Source: Bacillota bacterium (lineage in GTDB: Bacteria; Bacillota_A; Clostridia; Lachnospirales; Lachnospiraceae). Taken from it: a stretch of DNA of 64,000 bases. The stretch lies in the NCBI GenBank assembly GCA_023407175.1, contig JAEYMU010000053.1, positions 496,001-560,000 of the forward strand, in the 5' to 3' direction. Below the pieces are notes generated by a model. The model did not search any database. It was given only the letters and a program-made list of their open reading frames with translations, and was not told where the DNA came from. This document shows, piece by piece, positions 24,826-34,034 of the stretch; positions within the stretch are counted from its first letter, which is position 1, and each line of letters starts with the position of its first letter. Both the position numbers and the translations under genes were made by a program.

Positions 24826-24869
24826 AATAAAAATACTAAGCGCGGGAAATGGATTTTCCCCTGCTTAGT
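24826..24869 (-). terminator. Intrinsic terminator after the nucleotidyltransferase
   Basis: A 15-bp imperfect stem with ACTAAGC ends (24835-24869) is followed on the minus strand by ATTTTTATT. It separates the nucleotidyltransferase transcript from the PqqD operon. Confidence 0.85.
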
Positions 24870-24924
24870 CCTTCGTATGATTTATTCCTATGTATTTTAT
24901 GGCGCCGAAATATGCGGCAGCCTC

Positions 24925-26127
24925 CTATATGATACTGTAATTTTTCAAAAGCTTAAGCCTGCATCTTCCGATTGCCAGGCTGTCCCTGATAAGCTTTCTG
25001 CGAAATATTTCTTTTCTTTTTACAAATCGGTGCAGCCTGACTATCCAGATAGCCGGCAGCAGATAAGGCCGGTCATACAGCACGGGATAACCGCTTCTTA
25101 AGATTGCCCCTCCGGGAAACAAAAGCTGGAAAAGTCCTCCGCTGCTCTCAAGAGCTATTTTCATGAATTGCCCGCCTAGAGACTGCTCTCTGGTTGAGTT
25201 TCCAAAGATACCGGTCTCCATAACATCCTCCAGTAAGGCTGTTATGTCATAGCCGGCACAGCCGGTCCTCATATCAAATCCAAAAAATTGATTGTTAAGT
25301 CTTACTATATCACCGTACAATCGATCGGCTGATATTTCCCTGATACTTTTCTCAATTACCTCCCAGGCAATCTTATCACGATAATATCCTGCATACATTG
25401 CCATATCCAGTATCTGACGAATTCCTGCTCCTGCAATTGTAAAATGCTTATAAAAATGAAAAAACAAAAACAAAAAATGGTTGGTTGGATTTAAGGTATC
25501 AACCTTATGTCCGCAAATTTCTTCACTGACCGCCGTTTCAAACGCATTGTCAAAATAAGAATCCATTTTTTTGCGAAGCTTATTGTAGCGCCCCAGAAAG
25601 GACAGATGTACCTCTATGGTAAGCCTGCTCCCTGGATGGTAAAAGCTGATATGTAATACTTCAGATAACAGCCTGTCCGTTATCCTGATATCCTCCATGA
25701 TGAAACCACACCGCAGCAGGGTCTCCTTACAGCTTTGAAACTCCTCTTTCTTTATATAGATATCTTCATCACCGGAGGGCCGATGGTCCATAAGTCCCCC
25801 ATAGGTATTACGGCAGATCAGTCCTTTTAAGACCAGGGGCCTTAAGCCCGACTCCACCAGCTTATCATATACCTCCAGAAACGCCTCCGTTCTTCTGACC
25901 TGCCCTACCAGCAGATCCAGGGAGACTGATAAATATTTATTTCTCATGTCCTCCGGCAGGGAATGGAATTCCTGATATTTGTGACACCCCTCATAAAACA
26001 GGGGCTGTACAAAATGCTGCTGGGAATAATCATATAATTTCTCCCAATCCGGTTCCAGAAGCTCTTGCCTGCTATCATTGATGGCTGCGCCCAATATCTT
26101 CAGGAAATTGAATATCTGAATGTTCAT
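24925..26127 (-). CDS. Nucleotidyltransferase-fold protein (PF14907 type)
   Basis: About 400 residues. The core VLKGLICRNTYGGLMDHRPS followed by GDEDIYI carries the lysine, arginine and paired acidic residues of the NTP_transf_5 family. Members occur in lasso-peptide loci (paeninodin NT), in HPr-related-kinase loci and in exosortase-linked polysaccharide loci. The chemistry is unproven, so only nucleotidyl transfer as a fold class can be claimed. I chose ATG 26127 because AAGGAG lies six bases before it; GTG 26142 is the longer alternative. It has its own promoter (26202-26230) and terminator, upstream of the PqqD operon. Confidence 0.85.
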   Translation of the reverse strand: MNIQIFNFLKILGAAINDSRQELLEPDWEKLYDYSQQHFVQPLFYEGCHKYQEFHSLPEDMRNKYLSVSLDLLVGQVRRTEAFLEVYDKLVESGLRPLVLKGLICRNTYGGLMDHRPSGDEDIYIKKEEFQSCKETLLRCGFIMEDIRITDRLLSEVLHISFYHPGSRLTIEVHLSFLGRYNKLRKKMDSYFDNAFETAVSEEICGHKVDTLNPTNHFLFLFFHFYKHFTIAGAGIRQILDMAMYAGYYRDKIAWEVIEKSIREISADRLYGDIVRLNNQFFGFDMRTGCAGYDITALLEDVMETGIFGNSTREQSLGGQFMKIALESSGGLFQLLFPGGAILRSGYPVLYDRPYLLPAIWIVRLHRFVKRKEIFRRKLIRDSLAIGRCRLKLLKNYSII

Positions 26128-26201
26128 TAACAGCTCCTTCACATCCGTTCTTATCGGTCCGAAACGATGCTTATATTCATGTCTTTTATCCTTTTGGCAG
26201 A

Positions 26202-26230
26202 ATTATATTATAGAATTTTCTCAAACGCAA
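26202..26230 (-). promoter_or_regulatory. SigmaA promoter of the nucleotidyltransferase
   Basis: TTGCGT (26225-26230), a 17-base spacer and TATAAT (26202-26207) on the minus strand, 75 bp before the start codon. The rest of the gap up to 26522 is AT-rich without a gene; a TATAAT at 26481-26486 may serve corA on the plus strand. Confidence 0.75.
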
Positions 26231-26522
26231 CCTTTTTATGGTAATTTTTGGTAGTTTCGATTTACAAAAATTTTACTATTTTAACAGCAAATTATTTATT
26301 ATCAGAATGAAACACTTATATTGACATATTCCTATCCCGATCTCAAAATTACAAGATATTCCAATTGAAGTTTATGGCTAAGGGGCGGTGCGGCGAAGGG
26401 ACGGTATCTGTGTTTTGTCATAATTGTCAATGATATTAAGCCCCACGTAAAAATCCACTTTACTTGTTATGCTTTCGAGGTATAATAAAATAAATATGGA
26501 CATTTCACAGAGCCTTCACTTC

Positions 26523-26587
26523 ATGTCTTGAAAGGAGCCAAGCTCCTTATTATAGATATATAAATTTTTCAATGTCTTGAAAGGAGC
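26523..26587 (+). repeat. Duplicated SD region before corA
   Basis: ATGTCTTGAAAGGAGC occurs exactly at 26523-26538 and 26572-26587. The second copy supplies the corA ribosome binding site. The first is not followed by a start codon but forms a small hairpin (GGAG-CCAAG-CTCC). It looks like a local 49-bp duplication or a decoy site. Confidence 0.7.
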
Positions 26588-26591
26588 TACT

Positions 26592-27527
26592 ATGTACTAT
26601 CAGATTCAGGATGAAATAAAGGAAGTTTCGTTAAAAAAAATCGACCCGAATATACTGACTCTTGGCATTATCACGCTTCAGGAGCTGGAGGCCTGCTATA
26701 GTCAATTCGGCTTCTCCTATCTGACTGTTGCCGAATGTAAAAATGACAGCCAGCATCTGCATGGGACCCTGAATTCCTATTATGATTACCTGTTTGGTAT
26801 CATTCTGGCAATTAACCCCCATCAAATCATCAAGCTGCAGGACCGGCTCGGCATTTTTATCAAGAAAAATTTGCTCCTGATTGTTATCATTGAGGACCGG
26901 GATAACAGTACCCGGATAAAAATTCGTGAGCTGCTGGAGCATCTGAATTTGACAAGGATTACGCAGGAACGCCTGATCTTCGGTTTTCTTGAGAAATTCA
27001 TCAGTGAAGATAATACCCTCCTGGAACGGATTGAAGAAGAAATCAGTGTCTATGAGGATATGATAAATGCCCTTAAGCTGGACAAGGACTTTAATTATAA
27101 GCTGACGGCCGTCCGAAAAAAGCTCTTGATGCTTGATAATTATTATCAGCAGTTTGTATCCATTGGGGAAGAGCTTGAGGAAAATTCAGCCGACCTCTTT
27201 GATCAGGAAAATCTTCATTATTTCAGGGTATTTTCCAGCCGGGCAGAGCGGTTGAGCAATAATACCCGTATGCTGCAGGAATACAGTGTTCATGTAGGGG
27301 AGGCCTACCATGCACAGCTGGAGTATGACCTGAACCGGATTATGAAAATTTTTACCGTTGTAACTACGGTCTTCCTTCCGCTGACACTGATTGTAGGCTG
27401 GTACGGAATGAACTTTACCTCCATGCCCGAGATCACCTGGCGGTTTGGGTATCTCTATGTCACCATATTATGCGTCATTGTAGCAATTATTTGTTTTATT
27501 TACTTTCGCAAAAAGAAATTTATGTAA
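26592..27527 (+). CDS. corA: CorA-family divalent cation transporter
   Basis: A 311-residue CorA. A large cytoplasmic alpha/beta and long-helix domain occupies residues 1 to about 245, then two C-terminal transmembrane helices with the signature YGMNFTSMPE between them and a basic end (FRKKKFM). It forms pentamers that carry Mg2+ (or Co2+, Ni2+) inward. ATG 26592 has AAAGGAG at good distance; the in-frame TTG at 26577 is less likely. Monocistronic, closed by a terminator. Confidence 0.93.
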   Translation: MYYQIQDEIKEVSLKKIDPNILTLGIITLQELEACYSQFGFSYLTVAECKNDSQHLHGTLNSYYDYLFGIILAINPHQIIKLQDRLGIFIKKNLLLIVIIEDRDNSTRIKIRELLEHLNLTRITQERLIFGFLEKFISEDNTLLERIEEEISVYEDMINALKLDKDFNYKLTAVRKKLLMLDNYYQQFVSIGEELEENSADLFDQENLHYFRVFSSRAERLSNNTRMLQEYSVHVGEAYHAQLEYDLNRIMKIFTVVTTVFLPLTLIVGWYGMNFTSMPEITWRFGYLYVTILCVIVAIICFIYFRKKKFM

Positions 27528-27552
27528 AAAGGGGCTGCGAAAGCCCCTTTTT
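27526..27552. terminator. Bidirectional terminator between corA and PRTase gene
   Basis: AAAAAGGGGCT and its complement around a 5-base loop, with a T-run on the plus side and A-run on the other. It serves both convergent genes. Confidence 0.88.
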
Positions 27553-27558
27553 TTACTT

Positions 27559-28200
27559 CTATAGCTTGATGTATCCGTTACCGTTCACGATGGCATCCAG
27601 CTTATGCATTGTTTTGCATAGCGGACATTCCTCAACACTATAGCTTTCATAATTGGGCAAATCCTTTGTCTGAAAGATAGAATGAATCTTGGTCCCGTCC
27701 ACAGTATCCACCGCACTGAAAATCGAACTGATCCCCTGCATAATTCCGCCGTAGTATTTGATACATTCAATACTTCTTTTTAACGTATCACCTGTTGTTG
27801 TGGAGCCGGCCAGCAGAACAATATTCTTTCCGTAGATCATGGGAAGGAAATTTTCCTGGAATATCATCTGTCCGTTGGTATTGAATTCCGGCGTTACAAT
27901 ATAAATTGTCTGGTGGGCATTCATCGACATAATTCCTGAAAGCGTTAATTCCTGTGCAAGATAAGCACCTATTACCTCACAGCCGTCCAGACATACGATT
28001 GTATCGACCAAAGTGCTTACCATATATTGCTTTGCCATAGTCTTTGCTGCTTCCGCTGCTTCACTCAATCTGGTTTTCATGGTAGTCAAATCAATGTAAA
28101 GGTTGATATGGGAGTTACTGGTTGCAAAATGACCCGGTATTACTTTCAGCGCAATTTTCTTGTTCATCGGTGAGAAAATCTTAATAGCTCTGGTCTCCAT
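27559..28200 (-). CDS. Phosphoribosyltransferase-fold protein
   Basis: A 213-residue type I PRTase-like protein. The PRPP-loop-like segment VLLAGSTTTGDTLKRSIE and the hydrophobic strands before it (TIYIVTPEF, KNIVLL) support the fold; the acidic pair usual before the loop is not clear, so catalytic ability is uncertain. A Cys pair (CPLCKTMHK) near the C-terminus may bind a metal. It resembles orotate PRTase-like proteins annotated in many Clostridia. Start ATG 28200 with GGGGGC upstream; the longer frame to 28308 has no SD. Confidence 0.75.
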   Translation of the reverse strand: METRAIKIFSPMNKKIALKVIPGHFATSNSHINLYIDLTTMKTRLSEAAEAAKTMAKQYMVSTLVDTIVCLDGCEVIGAYLAQELTLSGIMSMNAHQTIYIVTPEFNTNGQMIFQENFLPMIYGKNIVLLAGSTTTGDTLKRSIECIKYYGGIMQGISSIFSAVDTVDGTKIHSIFQTKDLPNYESYSVEECPLCKTMHKLDAIVNGNGYIKL

Positions 28201-28308
28201 ATAAATGCCCCCTTCATAAGAGATACAAAACAACCACATTGTTACCATATCCATTATATCCCATTTGGCAGGGTTAAGCAATAATAATCCAACAGTTAAG
28301 CAGGGCAA

Positions 28309-28340
28309 AGGGCGGATTCTCCCAATGGATCATCCGCCCT
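28309..28340 (-). terminator. Hairpin terminator after the ymgE-like gene
   Basis: AGGGCGGAT (28309-28317) and ATCCGCCCT (28332-28340) form a 9-bp GC-rich stem behind the GlsB/YeaQ/YmgE gene. The U-tract is weak, so it may be an inefficient terminator. Confidence 0.6.
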
Positions 28341-28362
28341 TCTTCACTGCTATTTATACCGT

Positions 28363-28629
28363 TTAAGATTTTCGTTTAAACAGACTTGCAATAGCAAGTA
28401 AAATGACTGCTCCAACAATTGATATGATGAAGCTCCACAAATTAAGTCCCGTTGCGGGACCAAGGCCGACGATACCAGCCAGCCAGCCGCCGATGAATGC
28501 TCCCACAATACCTACTACGATGTTTAAGCCAATCCCCATGTTTTCATCATTTCCGGTTATTTTGCTGGCAATCCAGCCGGATATTCCTCCCAGTATCAAC
28601 CATACAATGATATTACCTATTTCTGGCAT
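28363..28629 (-). CDS. GlsB/YeaQ/YmgE family membrane protein
   Basis: An 88-residue transglycosylase-associated-type protein with three hydrophobic helices rich in glycine (IIVWLILGGISGWIASKITG, GIGLNIVVGIVGAFIGGWLAG, FIISIVGAVILLAIASLF). Members are stress-induced inner-membrane proteins of unknown mechanism. It is 14 bp behind the CsbD-like gene, a common pairing in stress operons. Confidence 0.9.
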   Translation of the reverse strand: MPEIGNIIVWLILGGISGWIASKITGNDENMGIGLNIVVGIVGAFIGGWLAGIVGLGPATGLNLWSFIISIVGAVILLAIASLFKRKS

Positions 28630-28643
28630 AATGCCACTCCTTT

Positions 28644-28862
28644 CTAATTGTCCTTTTTCTTCAGCTTTGAATTTGCCTTATCCATCAGGTTATTTGCCTC
28701 CTGCACAACATCTTCCTTTACGTCATACAATTTATCTTTAACCTGCGATGTCATAGTTTTAAATTTTCCGGTGAATTCCATCTCCTGGTCATTTGTTATT
28801 TTTCCGGTCGTCTCCATTACCTTTCCGACAGCCTTATCTTTTGCATCCTCCAATTTCCCCAT
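28644..28862 (-). CDS. CsbD-family stress protein
   Basis: A 72-residue, highly charged helical protein beginning MGKLEDAKDKAVGKVMETTG, with the family's repeated KDKAxGK pattern and a Lys-rich end. CsbD proteins are general-stress proteins with no known activity; in B. subtilis the gene is under sigma-B. The gene leads a two-gene operon with the YmgE-type protein. I did not find a clear sigma-B promoter in the 180 bp upstream. Confidence 0.88.
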   Translation of the reverse strand: MGKLEDAKDKAVGKVMETTGKITNDQEMEFTGKFKTMTSQVKDKLYDVKEDVVQEANNLMDKANSKLKKKDN

Positions 28863-28982
28863 CTATCCTGCACCTCCAGGGCGAATGATATAAAGCATAT
28901 AATTTAATGTTTCCGTATATAATATCTGCAAATTTAAACAATCCTATTCCTTACTGCAAGTTAAGGTTTTTACCATGAAAAA

Positions 28983-29031
28983 GCAAAAAAAGAAACATCC
29001 TAAGTCCGCTTCGGAGACTTAAAATGTTTCT
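28983..29031 (-). terminator. Intrinsic terminator after the HD-GYP gene
   Basis: AGAAACAT and its complement flank an inner AAGTC/GACTT stem with a GC-rich tip (28991-29031). On the minus strand TTTTTTTG follows. Confidence 0.85.
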
Positions 29032-29041
29032 TAATTGATAT

Positions 29042-31012
29042 TTATGCAGTTTCTTCCTGCTTTGGATTAAAATTATAATATATCTCTTCCATCCGCTCAC
29101 GGTTCTCTAAAAACAGATCAACAATAACCGGATCAAAATGTGTCCCCCGACCTTCCTGGACGATAGCAAAGGACTTATCCAAAGAAAAGGCCTCCTTATA
29201 GGGTCTTTTACTGGTCAGTGCGTCGAAAACATCTGCGACTGCTGTAATTCTCGCGCTTAGCGGTATCTCAAGACCTTTTTTCCCATTGGGGTAACCGCTG
29301 CCATCCCATTTCTCATGATGCCCTTCTGCAATTTCAACGCCCATACCAAACAGGCTTTTTCCCTTACGCCCCATGTTCATATCCGCCGATCTCAAGACCT
29401 GGGCACCAAAGATTGTGTGCTGCTTCATCTCGTCGAATTCCTCAGGTGTTAATTTGGCGGGCTTTAATAAAATCTTATCCGATATTCCTACCTTACCGAT
29501 ATCGTGCAACGGACTGAAACGCTCGATCAGGTCAATATATTCTACCGTTATTTCCTCCGGATACAGCCCCTTCCTGTGCAGCAGTACCGCAATGGTTTTG
29601 GCATACTTCGCCATCCGCTCCATATGCTCGCCCGTATCCTCATCCCGTGCTTCCGACAGCTTTGCCAGTGCAAGAACACTGCTGTATTGCATCTCGCTGG
29701 CAAATATATTCTTATTTAAGCTGATTGCAATACTGTTCGCCAAGGTTTGCAATATGTTCAGGTGATGGTCATTGTAGACATTTTTATAACGGCTGGAGAA
29801 GAAAATCATACCGACCGGCTCTCCTGATACCTTAAGCGGCAATGCAATGGAGGACCTGATGGAAGCCTCCAGAACTATCTGATTATAGAGCTTTACCGGT
29901 CTACCCTTACAATACTCCTCTAAATCATTAATGATCCTGGCTTCACCGGTCTCCAGATAGTACCCCAGACTGGTATCACTGACCGGCCAGTCCATACCTA
30001 TAATTGTCTCCGGCAATCCGGCAATTGTACCATCTGAAACCCCATATGAGGCTTTTAGAATCCTCTTATCCTCGCTCATCAAGGCAATTCCTATGTAATT
30101 ATAAGGAATGAAGACGGAGAAGGTTTTATTGATATAGGTCAGAGTTTCCATAAAGGAATTATTATTATTGATATTTCCAATCAGCGATATCAGATAATTG
30201 ATTTTAAGAAACATATCATTTATTTCGGCAACCATCGGCATAACCCGTTTTCTTGTGGGAAAATGCGATTTTACCGGGTAGGAGGATAAACCGATTTCCG
30301 TAATCCCCTTGTAAAGCTGGTTATAGGGTAAAATGATAAACCGCACCAAATTATATAAATAGTAAGATATTAACCCGAAAATCAATACGATCAAACCGTA
30401 TTCCACATATTCGGTAATCTGGTCCATACGAAGCGAGGCATTCAAAAGCTCCTCCAATAGCAGATCAGAAAGGTTCAGCAGACTCATATTTTTGTCATTG
30501 ATAAAATCTACCGCCTCATGCATATCCAAATCAGTTTTGTTCGAGGCAACAACTGCCTGGATTGCTTTGTCAAAGTCCACCCACAGAGCATCTATCTTCT
30601 TAAGGTAATCTGAATTTTCAATCACAGAGGAATTAACCCGTACCTTATAAAAAGCGTATTGAAGCTTTTTTGCATGAATGTCCTCCAGGGTTGAAGCAAA
30701 TTCTTCCCTTGCTGTCTCCATTTCATTTTTAATGTCGGCGATCTGCTGATTCAGCTCGTTTTCCGACAAATCTGTCATGCCCGTTTCTTTCTCCAGCAGC
30801 AGGGTGTACAGGGTACTGGCATCCTTGCTGACCTGTTGGGAATACATTCTCTGCTTACCAAAGATATTAACGATAATTTTATCATTCATTCCCCGGTGTT
30901 TGTCAACGTTATGTAATATGATAAAGCTAATTAGAATTAATGCTATCATTAACAATACACCAAAGGTGATCTTTTTCACTGATCCGAGGGCAGAAGAATT
31001 CTTTTTTGCCAA
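29042..31012 (-). CDS. Membrane HD-GYP phosphodiesterase with GAF domain
   Basis: 656 residues. A first helix (about 13-33), an extracellular PilJ/nitrate-sensor-like bundle (IFGKQRMYSQQVSKDA), a second helix near 205-230, a GAF domain (about 285-420) and a C-terminal HD-GYP domain. Catalytic signatures are present: the HD in SPLHDIGKVG, EGHHEKWDGSGYP with the GYP triplet, and RITAVADVFDALTSKRPYK. It should hydrolyse c-di-GMP. The start is TTG 31012 with AGGAGGGAGC before it. Monocistronic. Confidence 0.92.
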   Translation of the reverse strand: MAKKNSSALGSVKKITFGVLLMIALILISFIILHNVDKHRGMNDKIIVNIFGKQRMYSQQVSKDASTLYTLLLEKETGMTDLSENELNQQIADIKNEMETAREEFASTLEDIHAKKLQYAFYKVRVNSSVIENSDYLKKIDALWVDFDKAIQAVVASNKTDLDMHEAVDFINDKNMSLLNLSDLLLEELLNASLRMDQITEYVEYGLIVLIFGLISYYLYNLVRFIILPYNQLYKGITEIGLSSYPVKSHFPTRKRVMPMVAEINDMFLKINYLISLIGNINNNNSFMETLTYINKTFSVFIPYNYIGIALMSEDKRILKASYGVSDGTIAGLPETIIGMDWPVSDTSLGYYLETGEARIINDLEEYCKGRPVKLYNQIVLEASIRSSIALPLKVSGEPVGMIFFSSRYKNVYNDHHLNILQTLANSIAISLNKNIFASEMQYSSVLALAKLSEARDEDTGEHMERMAKYAKTIAVLLHRKGLYPEEITVEYIDLIERFSPLHDIGKVGISDKILLKPAKLTPEEFDEMKQHTIFGAQVLRSADMNMGRKGKSLFGMGVEIAEGHHEKWDGSGYPNGKKGLEIPLSARITAVADVFDALTSKRPYKEAFSLDKSFAIVQEGRGTHFDPVIVDLFLENRERMEEIYYNFNPKQEETA

Positions 31013-31220
31013 AAAGCTCCCTCCTTAGTATATCCATAATTTCTCTTTTGAGTATCTTTTTGTACTAATTTCAGTTTAGGTCAAATCAATATTGATGTCA
31101 AACAGTTTATAGTTTATTTATAAAAATAGTCATTAAAATCATTTTGACATATAAAATATACCAGTTTATAGTAATCTTAGTTAATATTTAAAAATATATG
31201 GCGGAAAGGAGCAAATCAAA

Positions 31221-31943
31221 ATGACCGAATTAGAAGCAATTGAACAAAGACAATCCAGACGTGCCTATCTTAATACACCGATATCCGATGAAAACAGCCA
31301 AAGAATTGAAGCTTACATTGAGCAGCTTAACAAGGCAAGCGACTTGTCCCTGCAGTTTATTAAGAACGGACGGGAAGCCTTTCAGGGTATCAATCCGGTC
31401 TATGGAATGTTCAGTGGTGTACAAAGCTATTTTGCACTGGTAGGAAAGCAGTCCGACAAAAATCTTAGAGAAAAGGCAGGCTACTTTGGAGAGCTGCTGG
31501 TCCTTGAGGCTACCAAGCTGGGGCTTGGCACCTGCTGGGTAGGCGCAACCTTTAACAAAAACAACAGTCCCTGCCTCATACAAAAGGATGAAACCTTAGT
31601 CTGCATCATAACCGTCGGCAATATTGCCGAAAAGAAAAGCTTTCGGGAAAATACCATATATAAGTTTGTTCACCGCAAAACCAAGACCATCGAGGAGATG
31701 TACGAGGCTGACAGCTCTGTCCCCGACTGGTTCCTTCGTGGAATGAAAGCGGTTCAAAAGGCCCCCTCTGCGGTAAACAAGCAGCCGGTATTCTTCCGCC
31801 TTAACGGAGAACGTGTTACCGCTGCGGTTAAAAACAGCGAAGGCTATCAGGCGATTGACCTGGGGATTGCAAAGGCCCATTTTGAAATCGGAGCCGGAGG
31901 TAAATTTGAGCTTGGTAACGGAGCGGCCTTTACCAAAAGCTAA
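31221..31943 (+). CDS. Nitroreductase-family protein
   Basis: A 240-residue flavoprotein of the TM nitroreductase type (PF14512-like). The N-terminal RQSRRAYLNTPI and the central GELLVLEATKLGLGTCWVGA mark the FMN-binding core, and APSAVNKQPVFFRL is the second flavin contact. It probably reduces nitro or quinone compounds with NAD(P)H; the true substrate is unknown. GGAAAGGAGC precedes the ATG. The 208-bp region in front is AT-rich and promoter-like but has no clear site. Confidence 0.88.
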   Translation: MTELEAIEQRQSRRAYLNTPISDENSQRIEAYIEQLNKASDLSLQFIKNGREAFQGINPVYGMFSGVQSYFALVGKQSDKNLREKAGYFGELLVLEATKLGLGTCWVGATFNKNNSPCLIQKDETLVCIITVGNIAEKKSFRENTIYKFVHRKTKTIEEMYEADSSVPDWFLRGMKAVQKAPSAVNKQPVFFRLNGERVTAAVKNSEGYQAIDLGIAKAHFEIGAGGKFELGNGAAFTKS

Positions 31944-31972
31944 TGCATGCATCAAAAACTTATCACATAGGA

Positions 31973-32004
31973 AAACAGGCTGTCATTGAACAGACGGCCT
32001 GTTT
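31973..32004. terminator. Bidirectional terminator between nitroreductase and pullulanase genes
   Basis: AAACAGGC (31973-31980) and GCCTGTTT (31997-32004), followed by TTTATATT on the plus strand. It separates two convergent genes. Confidence 0.8.
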
Positions 32005-32037
32005 TTTATATTCTCCATATTATAATAGTTATGAAAT

Positions 32038-34014
32038 TTAGTCTCTGATCAGTATCACTGCCGATATCGGCTCCACATCAATGATTGGGCCGTGGATTAC
32101 TTCCAGCACCTGCGTTCCGGCTCTGTTTCCCTTGGCGCAGACCTTCCATTCTCCCTCAGGTATGAGGATTTTCCGATACCCGTTATTTGCATTGTAGATA
32201 ATCAGTATTCTATTATCTGCGGGATTATTCAGCTCGAATACGACGATATTGGGCTCCAGCAAGCCATAGAAATTCAAATATTTCCGAAGCTCCTCCGATT
32301 TTGTCATGCGCAGGGCACAATGCGCCTTACGAAATTCAACCAGACCCTTATAGTACTGAATAACCTCCTTATTCTCCGTTCTTTTATTCCACTTGATACT
32401 GTTAGTGCTGTCCGGTGAACGATAGCTGTTCCCTTCATATATTTTATTTGCTTCGTCAATGGGCTTGCTGCGCAGAAATTCGCTGGAGGCCTGAAACAGG
32501 GAAATACCCTGACTGGTCAGGATAACAGCTGCTGCCAGCAGATTCATTTTAATCAGGTTTTCCCGGCTCTCTCCGGGGCAGGAAAGGCTGAGCTTATCCC
32601 ATAGGGTCAGGTTGTCATGAACCGAGGTATAATTGATACACTGTGTCGGCTCTGCTGCCCAGGGGGCATTCGAATACAGCACCCTCCAATAATCGATCCC
32701 GGCATGCTGCGTTGCTGCTGCCACGCCGAACTTAATTGTATCCTCCATGTGCTCCCGGCCGCTGACAAAGCCCTTCTCCTGTTCCGCAAATACGCTTCCC
32801 TTTACACCGTCACGGATATTATCGTTAAATGCTGCTATTCCCGGATCCATATTTTTTATATTGATCTTCAGAGCCCGTTCCCAGTCCGGCAGCAGCGACA
32901 GGCCTCCGGTCCAGCCTTCCCCGTAAACCAGAATTCCCGGCTCTGTTTCATACAGGACGCGCCTGATCTCATTCATGGTATGGATATCGTGAATTCCCAT
33001 CAAGTCAAACCGGAAGCCGTCAATATGGTATTCTCTGTTCCAGTAAACCACCGAATCCAGGATGAATTTTCTCATCATTACCCGTTCCGAGGCGGTTTCA
33101 TTCCCGCAGCCTGAGGCATTGGAGAAGCTTCCGTCCTGTGTCAGACGGTAATAATAGCCAGGTACAATCCGGTTAAAATTCGAGCCCTCGCTCTCCATGG
33201 TATGATTAAATACCACATCCATAATCACCCGGATACCCGCCTGATGCAGCGCCTGAATCATCTGCTTGAATTCCCTGATTCTAACCTCCCCGTGATAGGG
33301 ATCACAGGAATAGGAACCGTCCGGTACATTATAATTCTTGGGATCATAGCCCCAGTTATATTGGGGCTCCTGCAGTCTTGTTTCATCTACAGTCGCATAG
33401 TCAAAGGAAGGCATCAGGTGCACATGGGTGATACCCAGCTCCTTAAGATAATCTATACCGGTGGTATCACCGTAAGCATTCTTCGTTCCGGTTTCCGTAA
33501 AGGCAAGATACTTTCCCTTATACTGCATACCCGAGCTTTGGTCTGCTGAGAAATCGCGGATATGAAGCTCATAGATGATTGCATCCGTAAAATTTGCGAA
33601 GGGAGGCTTCTCGTCCTGTAGGAAGCTGGGCGGATTGGTTGAGGCCAAATCAATAACCATACCCCGGTCCCCGTTAACTCCTACCGCCTTTGCATAGGGG
33701 TCCACAGCCTCCCTGGCCTCACCATCCACTGTGACCAGGTAGGTATAGTATATTCCATTAAAATCCCCTTTCGCCTGTAGCATCCAGGTTCCATTCACAT
33801 CCCGGTGCATCGGGATGCTTTGCAGCAAATCGTCCTCATTTCCTGTTTTATATAATTTGACACTTACCTGCTCCGCTGTAGGTGCCCATACCCGAAAATA
33901 TGTGGCATCCTTTGTCCACATTGCCCCAAGATCATTTCCTTTATAATAATTCGCCTCTTCAAATTCTTTTGTTGAAAAGCAATTGTAATATTCTAGTAAT
34001 CTATGTCTGTCCAA
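32038..34014 (-). CDS. pulA: Type I pullulanase
   Basis: About 658 residues, cytoplasmic (no signal peptide). A CBM48-like N-terminal domain (TYFRVWAPTAEQVSVKLY) precedes a GH13 barrel with the type I signature YNWGYDPKNYN, nucleophile Asp in GFRFDLMGIHD, acid Glu in VYGEGWTGG and the third Asp in SVHDNLTLWD. It cuts alpha-1,6 bonds of pullulan, glycogen or limit dextrins. I take TTG 34014 as start because CGGAGG lies five bases upstream; the ATG at 34047 overlaps the preceding gene and has no SD. It follows the beta-CASP gene by 20 bp. Confidence 0.93.
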   Translation of the reverse strand: MDRHRLLEYYNCFSTKEFEEANYYKGNDLGAMWTKDATYFRVWAPTAEQVSVKLYKTGNEDDLLQSIPMHRDVNGTWMLQAKGDFNGIYYTYLVTVDGEAREAVDPYAKAVGVNGDRGMVIDLASTNPPSFLQDEKPPFANFTDAIIYELHIRDFSADQSSGMQYKGKYLAFTETGTKNAYGDTTGIDYLKELGITHVHLMPSFDYATVDETRLQEPQYNWGYDPKNYNVPDGSYSCDPYHGEVRIREFKQMIQALHQAGIRVIMDVVFNHTMESEGSNFNRIVPGYYYRLTQDGSFSNASGCGNETASERVMMRKFILDSVVYWNREYHIDGFRFDLMGIHDIHTMNEIRRVLYETEPGILVYGEGWTGGLSLLPDWERALKINIKNMDPGIAAFNDNIRDGVKGSVFAEQEKGFVSGREHMEDTIKFGVAAATQHAGIDYWRVLYSNAPWAAEPTQCINYTSVHDNLTLWDKLSLSCPGESRENLIKMNLLAAAVILTSQGISLFQASSEFLRSKPIDEANKIYEGNSYRSPDSTNSIKWNKRTENKEVIQYYKGLVEFRKAHCALRMTKSEELRKYLNFYGLLEPNIVVFELNNPADNRILIIYNANNGYRKILIPEGEWKVCAKGNRAGTQVLEVIHGPIIDVEPISAVILIRD

Positions 34015-34034
34015 GGTTACCTCCGATTGTTCAA

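Noticed and set aside
17238..26142. A lasso-peptide biosynthetic cluster
   Set aside because: PqqD, HprK-like kinase, NT and ABC exporter fit, but there is no asparagine-synthetase-like cyclase and no transglutaminase-like leader protease, and the peptide does not look like a lasso precursor.
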